The notes below the pieces were generated by a model. That model was not told the DNA's origin. It was given only the letters and a program-made list of their open reading frames with translations, and did no database searches. A stretch of 5,411 nucleotides of DNA from Planctomycetota bacterium (GTDB lineage: Bacteria > Planctomycetota > Phycisphaerae > WQYP01), in the NCBI GenBank assembly GCA_021809365.1, contig JAKBAC010000195.1, positions 1-5,411 on the forward strand, written 5' to 3'. Shown here one piece after another: positions 1 through 5,411 of this stretch (the first letter of the stretch is position 1; each line of letters begins with the position of its first letter). Both the position numbers and the translations under genes were made by a program.

Positions 1-702
1 TATCTCTCCGCTATATACGCTGCACTTTCACAACGTCTGTCGTCCCACAACCGCCACGCGTGGGCCGCCGCAGCGTGTGAGGAACGTTGCGATGCCGCGG
101 TGCGGCCCAATGATCCGCAGTTGGCGTATCTGAAACTTAAAGCCCCCCGCAGTTTGAATTCCCTGCAACTGGCGGCGCTGCGTGAACTTTGTGCCTGGCG
201 TGAACAACTGGCTTTTGAACACGATTTACCCGCCCGCACCATGCTGCCGGATAACGTCCTACGGGACATCGCCAAACAATTGCCCGCCAGGGCCTCGAGC
301 CTTAACAACATTAAAGAGTTCCCGTCACGTGAATTGGCCTCTTATGCGGAATTTATTGTGTCGCTTATTGCACGCCTGAAAAAGCAACCCGAATCCGCCT
401 TTCCACCCGCTGCCGATGAAGTTGACGAATCTCCGGATGCGCGCGTGTTTGGCGAAACCGCCTGGGCACTGGCGCAAACCATTTGCATTGCCAACCATGT
501 CAGTACCGCTCTGGTCGCTTCTCAGACCGACGTGCTGGAATTCGCGCATCTCCTGCGTGGGGGCAAACCGCTGACCAACCACAAACTTGCCGGCGGATGG
601 CGGCATGAATGCCTTGGCAAAGCGTTGCTGGAATGTCTGACCGCCCAGCGCACCATCACTCTTAACTGCCGCAATGGTGTTCTTGAACCTTTGACACAGT
701 GA
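1..702 (+). CDS. rnd: Ribonuclease D, C-terminal part (5' end outside window)
   Basis: RNase D is a 3'-to-5' exoribonuclease that trims tRNA precursors and other structured RNAs. The frame is open from base 1 (233 codons plus stop), so the gene starts to the left; the internal GTG at 100 is not the likely start. Visible residues 1-30 match the end of the exonuclease fold (YL at 1-2, W21 and EE at 27-28, as in the family's 'W..EE' helix). Residues about 51-128 are an HRDC domain (LAALRELCAWRE at 57-68, then DLPARTMLPDNVL at 75-87). Residues about 148-222 are a second HRDC-like domain ending in GWRHECLGKALLECL (199-213), typical of RNase D C-termini. The catalytic DEDD residues are not in the window, so activity cannot be judged. 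The asparagine synthetase gene follows after 9 bases, suggesting co-transcription. The assignment is from remembered family pattern; a bare HRDC protein is the alternative. Confidence 0.87.
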   Translation, partial: YLSAIYAALSQRLSSHNRHAWAAAACEERCDAAVRPNDPQLAYLKLKAPRSLNSLQLAALRELCAWREQLAFEHDLPARTMLPDNVLRDIAKQLPARASSLNNIKEFPSRELASYAEFIVSLIARLKKQPESAFPPAADEVDESPDARVFGETAWALAQTICIANHVSTALVASQTDVLEFAHLLRGGKPLTNHKLAGGWRHECLGKALLECLTAQRTITLNCRNGVLEPLTQ

Positions 703-711
703 GTTCTGGCC

Positions 712-2565
712 ATGTGTGGTTTTGCCGGAATTATTCAATGGAATTCTCCCGCCGATAAGCCCGCGATTTCTGACGACACACTGAACACAGTTGACCAACT
801 TCTCGCCCATCGCGGCCCGGATGGTGCCGGACGCTGGCGCGATCCCCACAACCCCACCTGCGTTTTATTACACCGCCGCTTAAGCATTGTTGACCTCGCC
901 GGCGGGCAACAACCCATGGGCAATGAAGATCAGAGCGTGCAGGTGGTTTTTAACGGCGAAATATACAATCACCGCGATTTGCGGTCGCAATTAAAACAAT
1001 TGGGGCACGCCTTTGCCAGTGATCACAGCGATACCGAAGTGCTCGTGCATGGCTGGGAACAATGGAATTCAGCCATGCCGGAAAAATTGACCGGAATGTT
1101 CGCCTTCGCCGTTTGGGACACCCGCAGCCGCACGCTGTTTTTAGCACGCGATCGCATGGGGCAAAAGCCGCTGTTTTATCAATCCGCGGACAATGTACTT
1201 TATTTCGCCAGCACCATTCCCGCACTGCTGGCGCTTGGTGCCAAGGCCGTGGTGTCAACGCGGTCCGTAGCGGGGTATCTGGCCCATGGCTACCTGCCGC
1301 CGCCATTTACAATTTATGAAAACATTTTTCAATTATCGCCCGGCGAATGTTTGACTGCCCGTCAGGGGCAACTCCACCGGCAATATTATTGGCAGCCTGT
1401 TCTGCCGGCCCCGCACGCGCCGGACCCGGGCGATGCGAATATTTCATCAGTTATCAGTGCGGCGGTTGCTTCCCAGATGCACGCCGATGTTCCTATGGCG
1501 TGTTTTCTTTCCGGCGGAATTGATTCCACGATTATCGCCGGACTTATGCAGCGCCACGCCGCCAAGATTGGCTTAGACCGCATTAATACCATCAGCATCG
1601 GCTTTGCCGAGGCGGCCTTTGATGAAACCTCTTTTGCCCAAATCGCCGCCCGCCATATCGGCTCGCAGCATCACACCTTTCAGGTCAACGCCGGTGCCGA
1701 TGCCATGGAGACTCTGCAATGGCTGATGCGTTATACCCTTGGCCAGCCCTTTGCCGATTCCTCTATTTTACCCACATATTATCTGGCAAATTGCGCCCGC
1801 ATGGTGGCCCCCTGTGCCATCAGCGGTGATGGCGGAGATGAGATCTTTGGCGGGTATGATCGGTATCGTGCCTTACAGCTCATCACCGACGCACCCCGTT
1901 TATCACGTCTTCTCGCGGCTGCCGGCATATTGGTAAATCCGCATCCGCGCATGCGCAGATTTCATGCCGCAACCCGGCAACCCTCCTGGCCTTTGCGGTA
2001 TGCCGCATTAACCAGACTATTTTCGCCGGCAGATTTGCACGCGCTGCTGCCGGAGCTTTCGGATGATGATCTATTGTTAGCGTGGCCAGCCCCTGCAGAT
2101 AAATCGTCCGATGCCGTTCGCTTAGCCATGCAGCTTGACCAGCGGCATTATTTACCGGGCGATGTCCTATGGAAGGTGGATAGCGCCTCCATGGCCAACG
2201 CCCTGGAAGTTCGCAGTCCATTGTTGGATCACCACGTGATAGCATCCGCCGCCGCCATACCCACGGCAGAACTGCTGAGTTACCGCAGCGGAAAGCTGGC
2301 ACTCAAAAGCAGTTTCGCCGATCTGCTCCCACCCGCCATAACCCACCGCTCCAAACAGGGTTTTGGTTTACCCATCGGCCAATGGTTCCGCCAACAGTTA
2401 CGCGCTCCCCTGCACGACCTGTTAATTTCCAAAACCTCCTTTTTCCAGTCCGCACAAAGCCAGAAGTTTCTGCAAACATTACTTCAAGAACATCAGCAAT
2501 CCCACCGCGATCATACCCACCGCCTGTTCGCCTGCCTGATGCTGGATTTATGGCGCCAGCGATGA
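712..2565 (+). CDS. asnB: Asparagine synthetase (glutamine-hydrolysing), AsnB type
   Basis: This cytoplasmic enzyme makes asparagine from aspartate, ATP and glutamine. The 617-residue protein is complete and of normal length for the bacterial family. Residues 1-~210 are the class II glutaminase domain: Cys2 is the nucleophile exposed after Met removal, with Arg56 (RRLSIVD), Asn81 and Glu83 (FNGEIYN) and Asp107 (SDTE) for glutamine binding. LFLARDRMGQKPLFY lies near 142-156. The synthetase domain has the ATP PP-loop SGGIDS at 267-272, SGDGGDE at 371-377, the K488-x-D490 pair, EVRSPLLDH at 499-507 and KQGFGLP at 548-554. The MCG start is fixed by the need for Cys2, although no clear Shine-Dalgarno precedes it; it lies 9 bases after the rnd stop and may be read by coupling. 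Paralogues in this family amidate cell-surface sugars or peptides, and some sit in exosortase-linked polysaccharide loci, so the true substrate could differ; no sugar genes are adjacent here. Confidence 0.95.
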   Translation: MCGFAGIIQWNSPADKPAISDDTLNTVDQLLAHRGPDGAGRWRDPHNPTCVLLHRRLSIVDLAGGQQPMGNEDQSVQVVFNGEIYNHRDLRSQLKQLGHAFASDHSDTEVLVHGWEQWNSAMPEKLTGMFAFAVWDTRSRTLFLARDRMGQKPLFYQSADNVLYFASTIPALLALGAKAVVSTRSVAGYLAHGYLPPPFTIYENIFQLSPGECLTARQGQLHRQYYWQPVLPAPHAPDPGDANISSVISAAVASQMHADVPMACFLSGGIDSTIIAGLMQRHAAKIGLDRINTISIGFAEAAFDETSFAQIAARHIGSQHHTFQVNAGADAMETLQWLMRYTLGQPFADSSILPTYYLANCARMVAPCAISGDGGDEIFGGYDRYRALQLITDAPRLSRLLAAAGILVNPHPRMRRFHAATRQPSWPLRYAALTRLFSPADLHALLPELSDDDLLLAWPAPADKSSDAVRLAMQLDQRHYLPGDVLWKVDSASMANALEVRSPLLDHHVIASAAAIPTAELLSYRSGKLALKSSFADLLPPAITHRSKQGFGLPIGQWFRQQLRAPLHDLLISKTSFFQSAQSQKFLQTLLQEHQQSHRDHTHRLFACLMLDLWRQR

Positions 2566-2573
2566 GGTTACGG

Positions 2574-2603
2574 GTTACAGAGCACCAGGCATTGATCTGT
2601 AAC
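2574..2603 (+). other. Small inverted repeat just after asnB
   Basis: GTTACAG at 2574-2580 is matched perfectly by CTGTAAC at 2597-2603, giving a 7-bp stem with a 16-base loop that begins 8 bases after the asnB stop. There is no T run behind it, so it is not a standard intrinsic terminator. It could stabilise the 3' end of the rnd-asnB message or be chance. GGTTAC also occurs twice in direct tandem at its left edge (2566-2571 and 2573-2578). Confidence 0.3.
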
Positions 2604-2631
2604 GCAGGGATCTTGCCGGCATTTCGGGCGG

Positions 2632-2695
2632 AAAAGGTGTCAGGTAGGAACGGCATTTACGCCTGACGTGCCGTCCGTACCTGACACCTCTTTTT
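2632..2695 (+). terminator. Long two-part palindrome with T run; asnB terminator, probably a REP/RAYT-type repeat
   Basis: AGGTGTCAGGTA (2635-2646) pairs perfectly over 12 bases with TACCTGACACCT (2678-2689). Inside, after a 3x3 internal loop, ACGGCA (2650-2655) pairs with TGCCGT (2669-2674), leaving a 13-base loop. The right arm is followed by C and five Ts (2691-2695), and the left arm is preceded by As, so it can end transcription of the rnd-asnB unit and is nearly symmetric. The arm GGTGTCAGGTA resembles palindromes I recall being dispersed in many environmental bacterial genomes and linked to IS200-like REP-associated tyrosine transposases (RAYTs). Only one copy and no transposase is present here, so the repeat-family assignment is inference, while the hairpin itself is directly visible. 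Confidence 0.75.
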
Positions 2696-2758
2696 ATGCA
2701 AAGTCGGCCGCGCAGTCAAAACGGTAAGATGCCCAGAAGGGTTACTGGAGGCGGGTTC

Positions 2759-2780
2759 AAAAAATTCCCCTCAGGGGGGT
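2759..2780 (-). terminator. Probable intrinsic terminator of the tRNA-Leu transcript
   Basis: Read on the - strand, a CCCC-TGA-GGGG hairpin (2777 down to 2767) is followed by AA and six Ts (2764 down to 2759). It lies about 35 bases past the tRNA 3' end and points the right way. The stem is only 4 bp with a 3-base loop, but all G-C. A-rich and T-rich flanks on both sides could lengthen the stem and let it act weakly on the + strand too. Confidence 0.55.
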
Positions 2781-2810
2781 GTATTTTCCTATCAATAATT
2801 ATTGGGTTAT

Positions 2811-2892
2811 GCGGGCGAGAGGAGTCGAACCTCCACGTCTTTTGAACACTAGAACCTGAATCTAGCGCGTCTGCCAATTCCGCCACGCCCGC
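2811..2892 (-). tRNA. tRNA-Leu, anticodon CAG
   Basis: The 82-base reverse complement folds as a class II tRNA. The acceptor GCGGGCG pairs with CGCCCGC. A D-arm with a 3-bp GCG/CGC stem is followed by the anticodon stem CTAGA/TCTAG around the loop TTCAGGT, giving anticodon CAG, which reads leucine codon CUG. A long variable arm (TGTT/GACG with a CAAAA loop) is diagnostic for Leu/Ser-type tRNAs, and the T arm is GGAGG/CCTCT around TTCGACT. The discriminator and CCA are not encoded as CCA (the bases after the acceptor read ATAACC), so the tail must be added by nucleotidyltransferase. As drawn, the acceptor takes the last 7 bases, so the discriminator base is probably the A at 2810. It is transcribed against all neighbouring genes and is therefore its own unit. 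Confidence 0.96.
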
Positions 2893-2904
2893 GGATGGAA
2901 GAAC

Positions 2905-2933
2905 ATATTAACGCCGAAATCGAAAAAAATCTA
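2905..2933 (-). promoter_or_regulatory. Candidate promoter for tRNA-Leu
   Basis: On the - strand, TAATAT (2910 down to 2905) is a good -10 box ending 12 bases before the tRNA 5' end, which would give a leader of about 6 bases. Seventeen bases further upstream is TAGATT (2933 down to 2928), which matches the TTGACA consensus at only three of six positions, within a T-rich tract. The -10 is convincing by place and sequence; the -35 is weak. Confidence 0.4.
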
Positions 2934-2974
2934 CCGACCCATCGCGACCCATGCGACCCATTGCGGCGGTCGGT
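2933..2974. repeat. Triple CGACCCAT repeat inside a 7-bp inverted repeat
   Basis: CGACCCAT occurs three times, at 2935-2942, 2945-2952 and 2954-2961, with starts 10 and 9 bases apart (about one helical turn). The array is enclosed by ACCGACC (2933-2939) and GGTCGGT (2968-2974), a perfect 7-bp inverted repeat. It sits just upstream of the candidate tRNA-Leu promoter and about 180 bases upstream of the PEP-CTERM gene. It could be a multi-site operator, a structured leader, or simply a short slippage repeat. Confidence 0.5.
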
Positions 2975-3151
2975 TACGCCGGCTTCCCCCAGCAGGGGCG
3001 TTTAACGCAAGCGGCACTGCCGTGTCCGCGTTGCTGTAAAAAATTTATATTCGGCGGGAATAAATAAGGCGATGACGTACACTATAAGGATAAGAAACGC
3101 AATTTTGTCTGATTGCGGCCAGGTCGTGGTCTATAAGTAGAAAGGTCTTCT
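2975..3151 (+). promoter_or_regulatory. Leader and upstream region of the PEP-CTERM gene
   Basis: This gene-free stretch must hold the promoter of the downstream gene. Visible elements are a CCCC-AGCA-GGGG hairpin (2987-2998), two 11-base odd palindromes (GCGTT-T-AACGC at 2998-3008 and CGGCA-C-TGCCG at 3012-3022), and an A/T-rich block around 3037-3066. CTATAAG occurs twice, at 3082-3088 and 3131-3137. Either TATAAG could be a -10 box, but neither has a good -35; the second would leave almost no leader before the ribosome site. AAAGG at 3141-3145, 6 bases before the ATG, is the ribosome binding site. I found no convincing ECF-type AAC/GTC promoter pair. Confidence 0.4.
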
Positions 3152-3799
3152 ATGTTCAGTACATTGGAAAAATCAATCTTATCGGCTGGCGTTGCCATGG
3201 CGGCTACGGTGACGTTTGTTGGACCGGCAAACATCTACGCCGCCGAAACCGCCAGTGCGACAATCACTTTGGGTTCCCATAGTGCCGGTTCTTATACCTA
3301 TGATTTATCGCTGACCAACACGGGCACTGCAGGCAGCACCATCGGTACATTCTGGTTCTCCTGGATTCCCGGCCAGAGTTACCTGGCCAGCAATCCCACA
3401 ATCGTTTCTGCCCCCACCGGCTGGGAAGACGGGCCGGACTCACAGTCAGTTGGAGGAGCATTTGGAGAGAAAGGGGCTTCGATTGAGTGGCAAGCCACCA
3501 GCTCCGCGGGCTATCTGGATGCCGGAAAGACGCTCTCGGGTTTCTCATTTACCACACCCGATGCGCCGGCTTCCGTATTCGGAAATTCCATTTATTCATT
3601 CAACGGAAGTCATCCATCCGTGCTCACAGCATTTGTGTATGCTGGTGCGCCGTTTAGTGACACAGGCGAACAGTTTCAAGTGCAGCCGGTGCCGGAGCCA
3701 AGCCCAGCCCTGTTGTTGGGGGCCTTGGGTGGGGCGGGATTACTGATCTTACGCCGTCGGCGAATGGTAGCAGCGAAGAATATATCGGCGTGCGCTTAG
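3152..3799 (+). CDS. Secreted PEP-CTERM sorting-domain protein
   Basis: The 215-residue product is an exported surface or extracellular protein of the exosortase system. Residues 1-~30 form a signal peptide: Lys7, a hydrophobic core at about 9-24 and a likely cleavage near A30/A31. The mature part is rich in Ser, Thr, Gly and aromatic residues and looks beta-sandwich-like (ATITLGSHSAGSYTYDLSL, then IGTFWFSWIPGQ). The C-terminus is a textbook PEP-CTERM tail: VPEP at 180-183, a hydrophobic helix at about 186-200, then RRRR at 201-204, so an exosortase should cut near the PEP and replace the anchor. About 11 residues follow the Arg cluster, slightly longer than common. The start has a clear AAAGG site 6 bases upstream. 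The molecular function is unknown. The sigma gene begins 47 bases after the stop with no hairpin terminator between them, so shared transcription is possible. Confidence 0.88.
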   Translation: MFSTLEKSILSAGVAMAATVTFVGPANIYAAETASATITLGSHSAGSYTYDLSLTNTGTAGSTIGTFWFSWIPGQSYLASNPTIVSAPTGWEDGPDSQSVGGAFGEKGASIEWQATSSAGYLDAGKTLSGFSFTTPDAPASVFGNSIYSFNGSHPSVLTAFVYAGAPFSDTGEQFQVQPVPEPSPALLLGALGGAGLLILRRRRMVAAKNISACA

Positions 3800-3846
3800 T
3801 CAATACGTCGGATATAACAGAATCGGCAATTCCGCCGGTCCAATAG

Positions 3847-4425
3847 ATGGATGAAGATGGCTGTATGACTGATGCCGCCCTTAGCCGCACACTTTACGAA
3901 CGCGCCGTCAAAGAGCATTCGCAAGAGCTGTTTCATTATGCAGTTCGGCTTTCCGGACGGGATGGCGGAGCGGAAGATTTAGTTCAGGAAACCTTCTTGC
4001 ACGCGTGGCGTTCCATCCACACACTGCGGGATGAGAATGCTCTGCGAGGCTGGCTATTTCAGATTTTACGACGGCGGCATTTTCGCACCTTAAACAAGCG
4101 ACGTGTTGCACGGACCGTCCCGCTGGAAGACGCCGCCGAATTGGCCGACAAAATGTGTACATCCACCGATATGGCCAATCGTGAAGTCCTGCAGGTGGGG
4201 TTGGACCGACTTGATATACGTTTCAAGCGGCCATTTCTTATGGTGTATTCAGAAGGGCTGAGCTGTGCAGCGGCTGCACGGGAATTGAATATTCCTCTGG
4301 GCACGCTGCTGTCGCGAATTTTTCGCGCCAAGCAATCGCTGCGGGCATCCATTGATGCCAATCCGCTTCATGCCGGTCAGGGCGCAGCGACAAGGAACGC
4401 CGGAAATACAGGAGTCGGATCATGA
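3847..4425 (+). CDS. ECF-type RNA polymerase sigma factor
   Basis: The 192-residue protein directs RNA polymerase to a specific promoter set. Region 2 covers about 27-83, with DLVQETFLHAWRS at 44-56 (the sigma-70 region 2.2 core-binding helix) and ALRGWLFQILRRR at 65-77. A short variable linker (about 85-112) lacks region 3, as in ECF factors. Region 4 covers about 113-167, with the helix-turn-helix GLSCAAAARELNIPLGTLLSRIFRAKQSLR at 137-166. A 25-residue Gly/Ala/Asn-rich tail follows. Two in-frame starts compete: ATG at 3847 has no ribosome site, whereas Met7 (3865) has GAAG about 8 bases before it and removes an acidic extra hexapeptide, so 3865 is at least as likely. The stop overlaps the next gene by ATGA, the classic coupling of sigma and anti-sigma. 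The target promoter cannot be read from the window. Confidence 0.93.
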   Translation: MDEDGCMTDAALSRTLYERAVKEHSQELFHYAVRLSGRDGGAEDLVQETFLHAWRSIHTLRDENALRGWLFQILRRRHFRTLNKRRVARTVPLEDAAELADKMCTSTDMANREVLQVGLDRLDIRFKRPFLMVYSEGLSCAAAARELNIPLGTLLSRIFRAKQSLRASIDANPLHAGQGAATRNAGNTGVGS

Positions 4426-5198
4426 ATTCCCATGAGCTTCGCACCATCATTGATCATTACTGCGTTCTTCCACCGGAGGATCCGCATCGCCGCGAACTAA
4501 GCCGCCTGGTAGCGGCAGCCCCGGAGGATGTCCGCGAATATTACTTCGCCGCGCTGGCGGAACAGGAAAAATTACGCTTGGCATTAGCCGCGGCACAGCC
4601 TGAACCATCGGACGATCTGGCTGAACGCTTGCTGAAAATTCCCGATGATAAATCCGGAAACGTCCAGTTCATGATTCGCCGCCTGGTACCCTGGGCGGTC
4701 GCTGCCGCTTTGCTGTTAGCCGCTTTGGCTGGTGTAAGATTCTGGATACACGTCCAGCGACGAAATCTGCTGAAATCTCTGGCATGGCAAAGCCTGGGGC
4801 TGTATCTTAACAAACCCATGTTAGCGCCGGGGCAAGTCACGACGGCATCATTCCAGAAGGCCTTGCCCGCCATGCCATTCCCGGTGGAGCTTTATAATTA
4901 CGGCGGTTTCAAGCTCACAGGCTTCGCGGCCGTAACCGTTGCCGGCCAGCCGGCCGCTTTAACCCGGTGGCAGCGGGGGCCTGTAACATGCCTGATGCTG
5001 CAGTTTTCACCGCGCTTAATCCCGGGGGGCACCAGTCCATCAGGCACCGCTATTCACCTGTTGGCCCGCTTACCCGGAAACAGCAATACGACCGTACCTT
5101 ACACCGTTACCGTATGGCCGGACCAGAGCGGGCGGTGCGGATGGGCGGTCGTGTTGTCAGGAAAACAGCGCTACCATCCCTTTGACCTCCATGGATGA
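4422..5198 (+). CDS. Single-pass membrane protein, probable anti-sigma factor
   Basis: Position and build suggest that this protein binds and holds the preceding sigma factor at the inner membrane. Of 258 residues, 1-86 are cytoplasmic, helical and charged (two helix-rich blocks at about 22-60 and 62-72). Residues 88-109 are the one membrane helix, flanked by Arg86-Arg87 and by RR at 113-114. Residues 115-258 would be outside, with a beta-rich domain (FPVELYNYGGFKLTGFAAVTVAGQPAALTRW near 153-183) resembling, from memory, the outer domains of transmembrane anti-sigma proteins. The zinc anti-sigma motif HxxxCxxC is absent. Two outer cysteines, C190 and C239, could form a disulphide. A strong AGGAG (4410-4414) lies 7 bases before the ATG, which overlaps the sigma stop. 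The anti-sigma role is inferred, not shown by a named domain; a membrane partner of another kind remains possible. Confidence 0.75.
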   Translation: MNSHELRTIIDHYCVLPPEDPHRRELSRLVAAAPEDVREYYFAALAEQEKLRLALAAAQPEPSDDLAERLLKIPDDKSGNVQFMIRRLVPWAVAAALLLAALAGVRFWIHVQRRNLLKSLAWQSLGLYLNKPMLAPGQVTTASFQKALPAMPFPVELYNYGGFKLTGFAAVTVAGQPAALTRWQRGPVTCLMLQFSPRLIPGGTSPSGTAIHLLARLPGNSNTTVPYTVTVWPDQSGRCGWAVVLSGKQRYHPFDLHG

Positions 5199-5411
5199 AA
5201 ATAGTCTCCACACGGCTGTGAAAGCAATCTCAGGCGATTCAACCTCTCCAGCAAGGTCCAAAGCGTTATGCAGGAATCAGTCGGTTTACCTGCCAAGCAA
5301 AATAGAAGCGGCAGCGCTTCTAAAGACTAACTCCCCGGTTTCGGGTCCCAGATTCGGGCGTGGCAATTTTCCCGGGCGGGGTAAAAAAGCCGCCTTTTCA
5401 CAGGAATGCTG
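5191..5411 (+). CDS. Possible start of a further gene, cut by the window edge
   Basis: From ATG at 5191, overlapping the last 8 bases of the anti-sigma gene, a frame stays open for 73 codons to the end of the window. The translation begins MDENSLHTAVKAIS and is polar and basic, with a GRGNFPGRGKKAAF stretch near 56-69; there is no signal peptide, membrane helix or recognised domain so far. For: the overlap fits an operon, and the run without a stop is longer than expected by chance. Against: no ribosome site, several rare Arg/Ile codons (AGG, AGA, ATA) where neighbours prefer CGC, about half GC at third positions, and a perfect hairpin inside. It may equally be non-coding trailer. Confidence 0.25.
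   Translation, partial: MDENSLHTAVKAISGDSTSPARSKALCRNQSVYLPSKIEAAALLKTNSPVSGPRFGRGNFPGRGKKAAFSQEC
5304..5321. other. Perfect 7-bp hairpin after the anti-sigma gene
   Basis: AGAAGCG (5304-5310) and CGCTTCT (5315-5321) form a perfect stem with the 4-base loop GCAG. On the + strand it is followed by AAAGAC, so it is not a T-run terminator for the sigma operon. On the - strand it is followed by ATTTTG, which would make a weak terminator for a gene coming from the right. A smaller CCCG-GTTT-CGGG stem follows at 5334-5345. The rest of 5199-5411 shows no RNA gene or repeat that I can recognise. Confidence 0.35.

Noticed and set aside
325..849. A 174-codon open frame on the - strand across rnd and the start of asnB
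   Set aside because: It lies opposite two well-supported genes, its translation matches no family I recognise, and it crosses their boundary; it is a shadow of + strand codon use.
712..2565. asnB as part of an exosortase-linked polysaccharide cluster
   Set aside because: No glycosyltransferase, exosortase or export gene is adjacent; the neighbour is RNase D and the PEP-CTERM gene is separated by a terminator and an opposing tRNA.
2303..2656. A 117-codon - strand frame over the asnB 3' end and the palindrome
   Set aside because: It covers the conserved KQGFGLP region of asnB and runs into the terminator hairpin; no recognisable protein features.
2382..2666. A 94-codon + strand frame overlapping the asnB end
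   Set aside because: It is out of frame with asnB, has no ribosome site and ends inside the palindrome loop.
2811..2892. tRNA-Leu as an attachment site for an integrated element
   Set aside because: No integrase, no second copy of the tRNA 3' end in the window, and the downstream flank is only a terminator and repeat.
2933..2974. The CGACCCAT repeats as a CRISPR array
   Set aside because: Units are 8 bases with 1-2 base gaps; there are no spacers and no cas genes.
3654..3890. A 78-codon - strand frame spanning the gap between the PEP-CTERM and sigma genes
   Set aside because: It overlaps the PEP-CTERM tail and the sigma start, which are both clear; no domain or ribosome-site support was seen.

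Overview
The window looks like bacterial chromosome with four confident protein genes, all on the + strand, one tRNA on the - strand and one uncertain reading frame running off the right edge. The PEP-CTERM anchor on one product, the ECF sigma factor overlapping a membrane anti-sigma-like gene, the moderate GC content and the tRNA without an encoded CCA all fit the PVC group (Planctomycetota or Verrucomicrobiota). That placement is an inference: no single marker here settles the phylum, and other Gram-negative lineages also carry PEP-CTERM proteins.

Bases 1-2565 carry two housekeeping-type genes, probably co-transcribed. First is the C-terminal part of ribonuclease D (its catalytic half lies left of the window). 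After a 9-base gap comes a complete glutamine-hydrolysing asparagine synthetase of the AsnB type with every key active-site motif visible.

Bases 2566-3151 contain no protein gene. They hold a small hairpin just after asnB, a long two-part palindrome followed by a T run (a terminator, and by its sequence probably a member of a dispersed REP/RAYT-type repeat family), a second short terminator facing the other way, a tRNA-Leu(CAG) on the - strand, three copies of an 8-base repeat in the tRNA upstream region, and the leader of the next gene with two odd 11-base palindromes.

Bases 3152-5198 form a compact group: a secreted PEP-CTERM protein, then an ECF-family sigma factor, then a single-pass membrane protein whose start overlaps the sigma stop by ATGA and which is most simply read as its anti-sigma factor. 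No terminator is visible between the PEP-CTERM gene and the sigma gene, so the three may be one unit in which envelope signals are passed through the anti-sigma protein to the sigma factor. No exosortase is in the window, so the PEP-CTERM protein must be processed by one encoded elsewhere.

Bases 5199-5411 are weakly understood: one frame stays open from an ATG overlapping the anti-sigma stop to the window edge, but its codon use is not convincing, and a perfect 7-bp hairpin lies inside it. Nothing seen here demands a wholly new system. The most useful leads are the sigma/anti-sigma/PEP-CTERM arrangement and the repeat-like palindrome.
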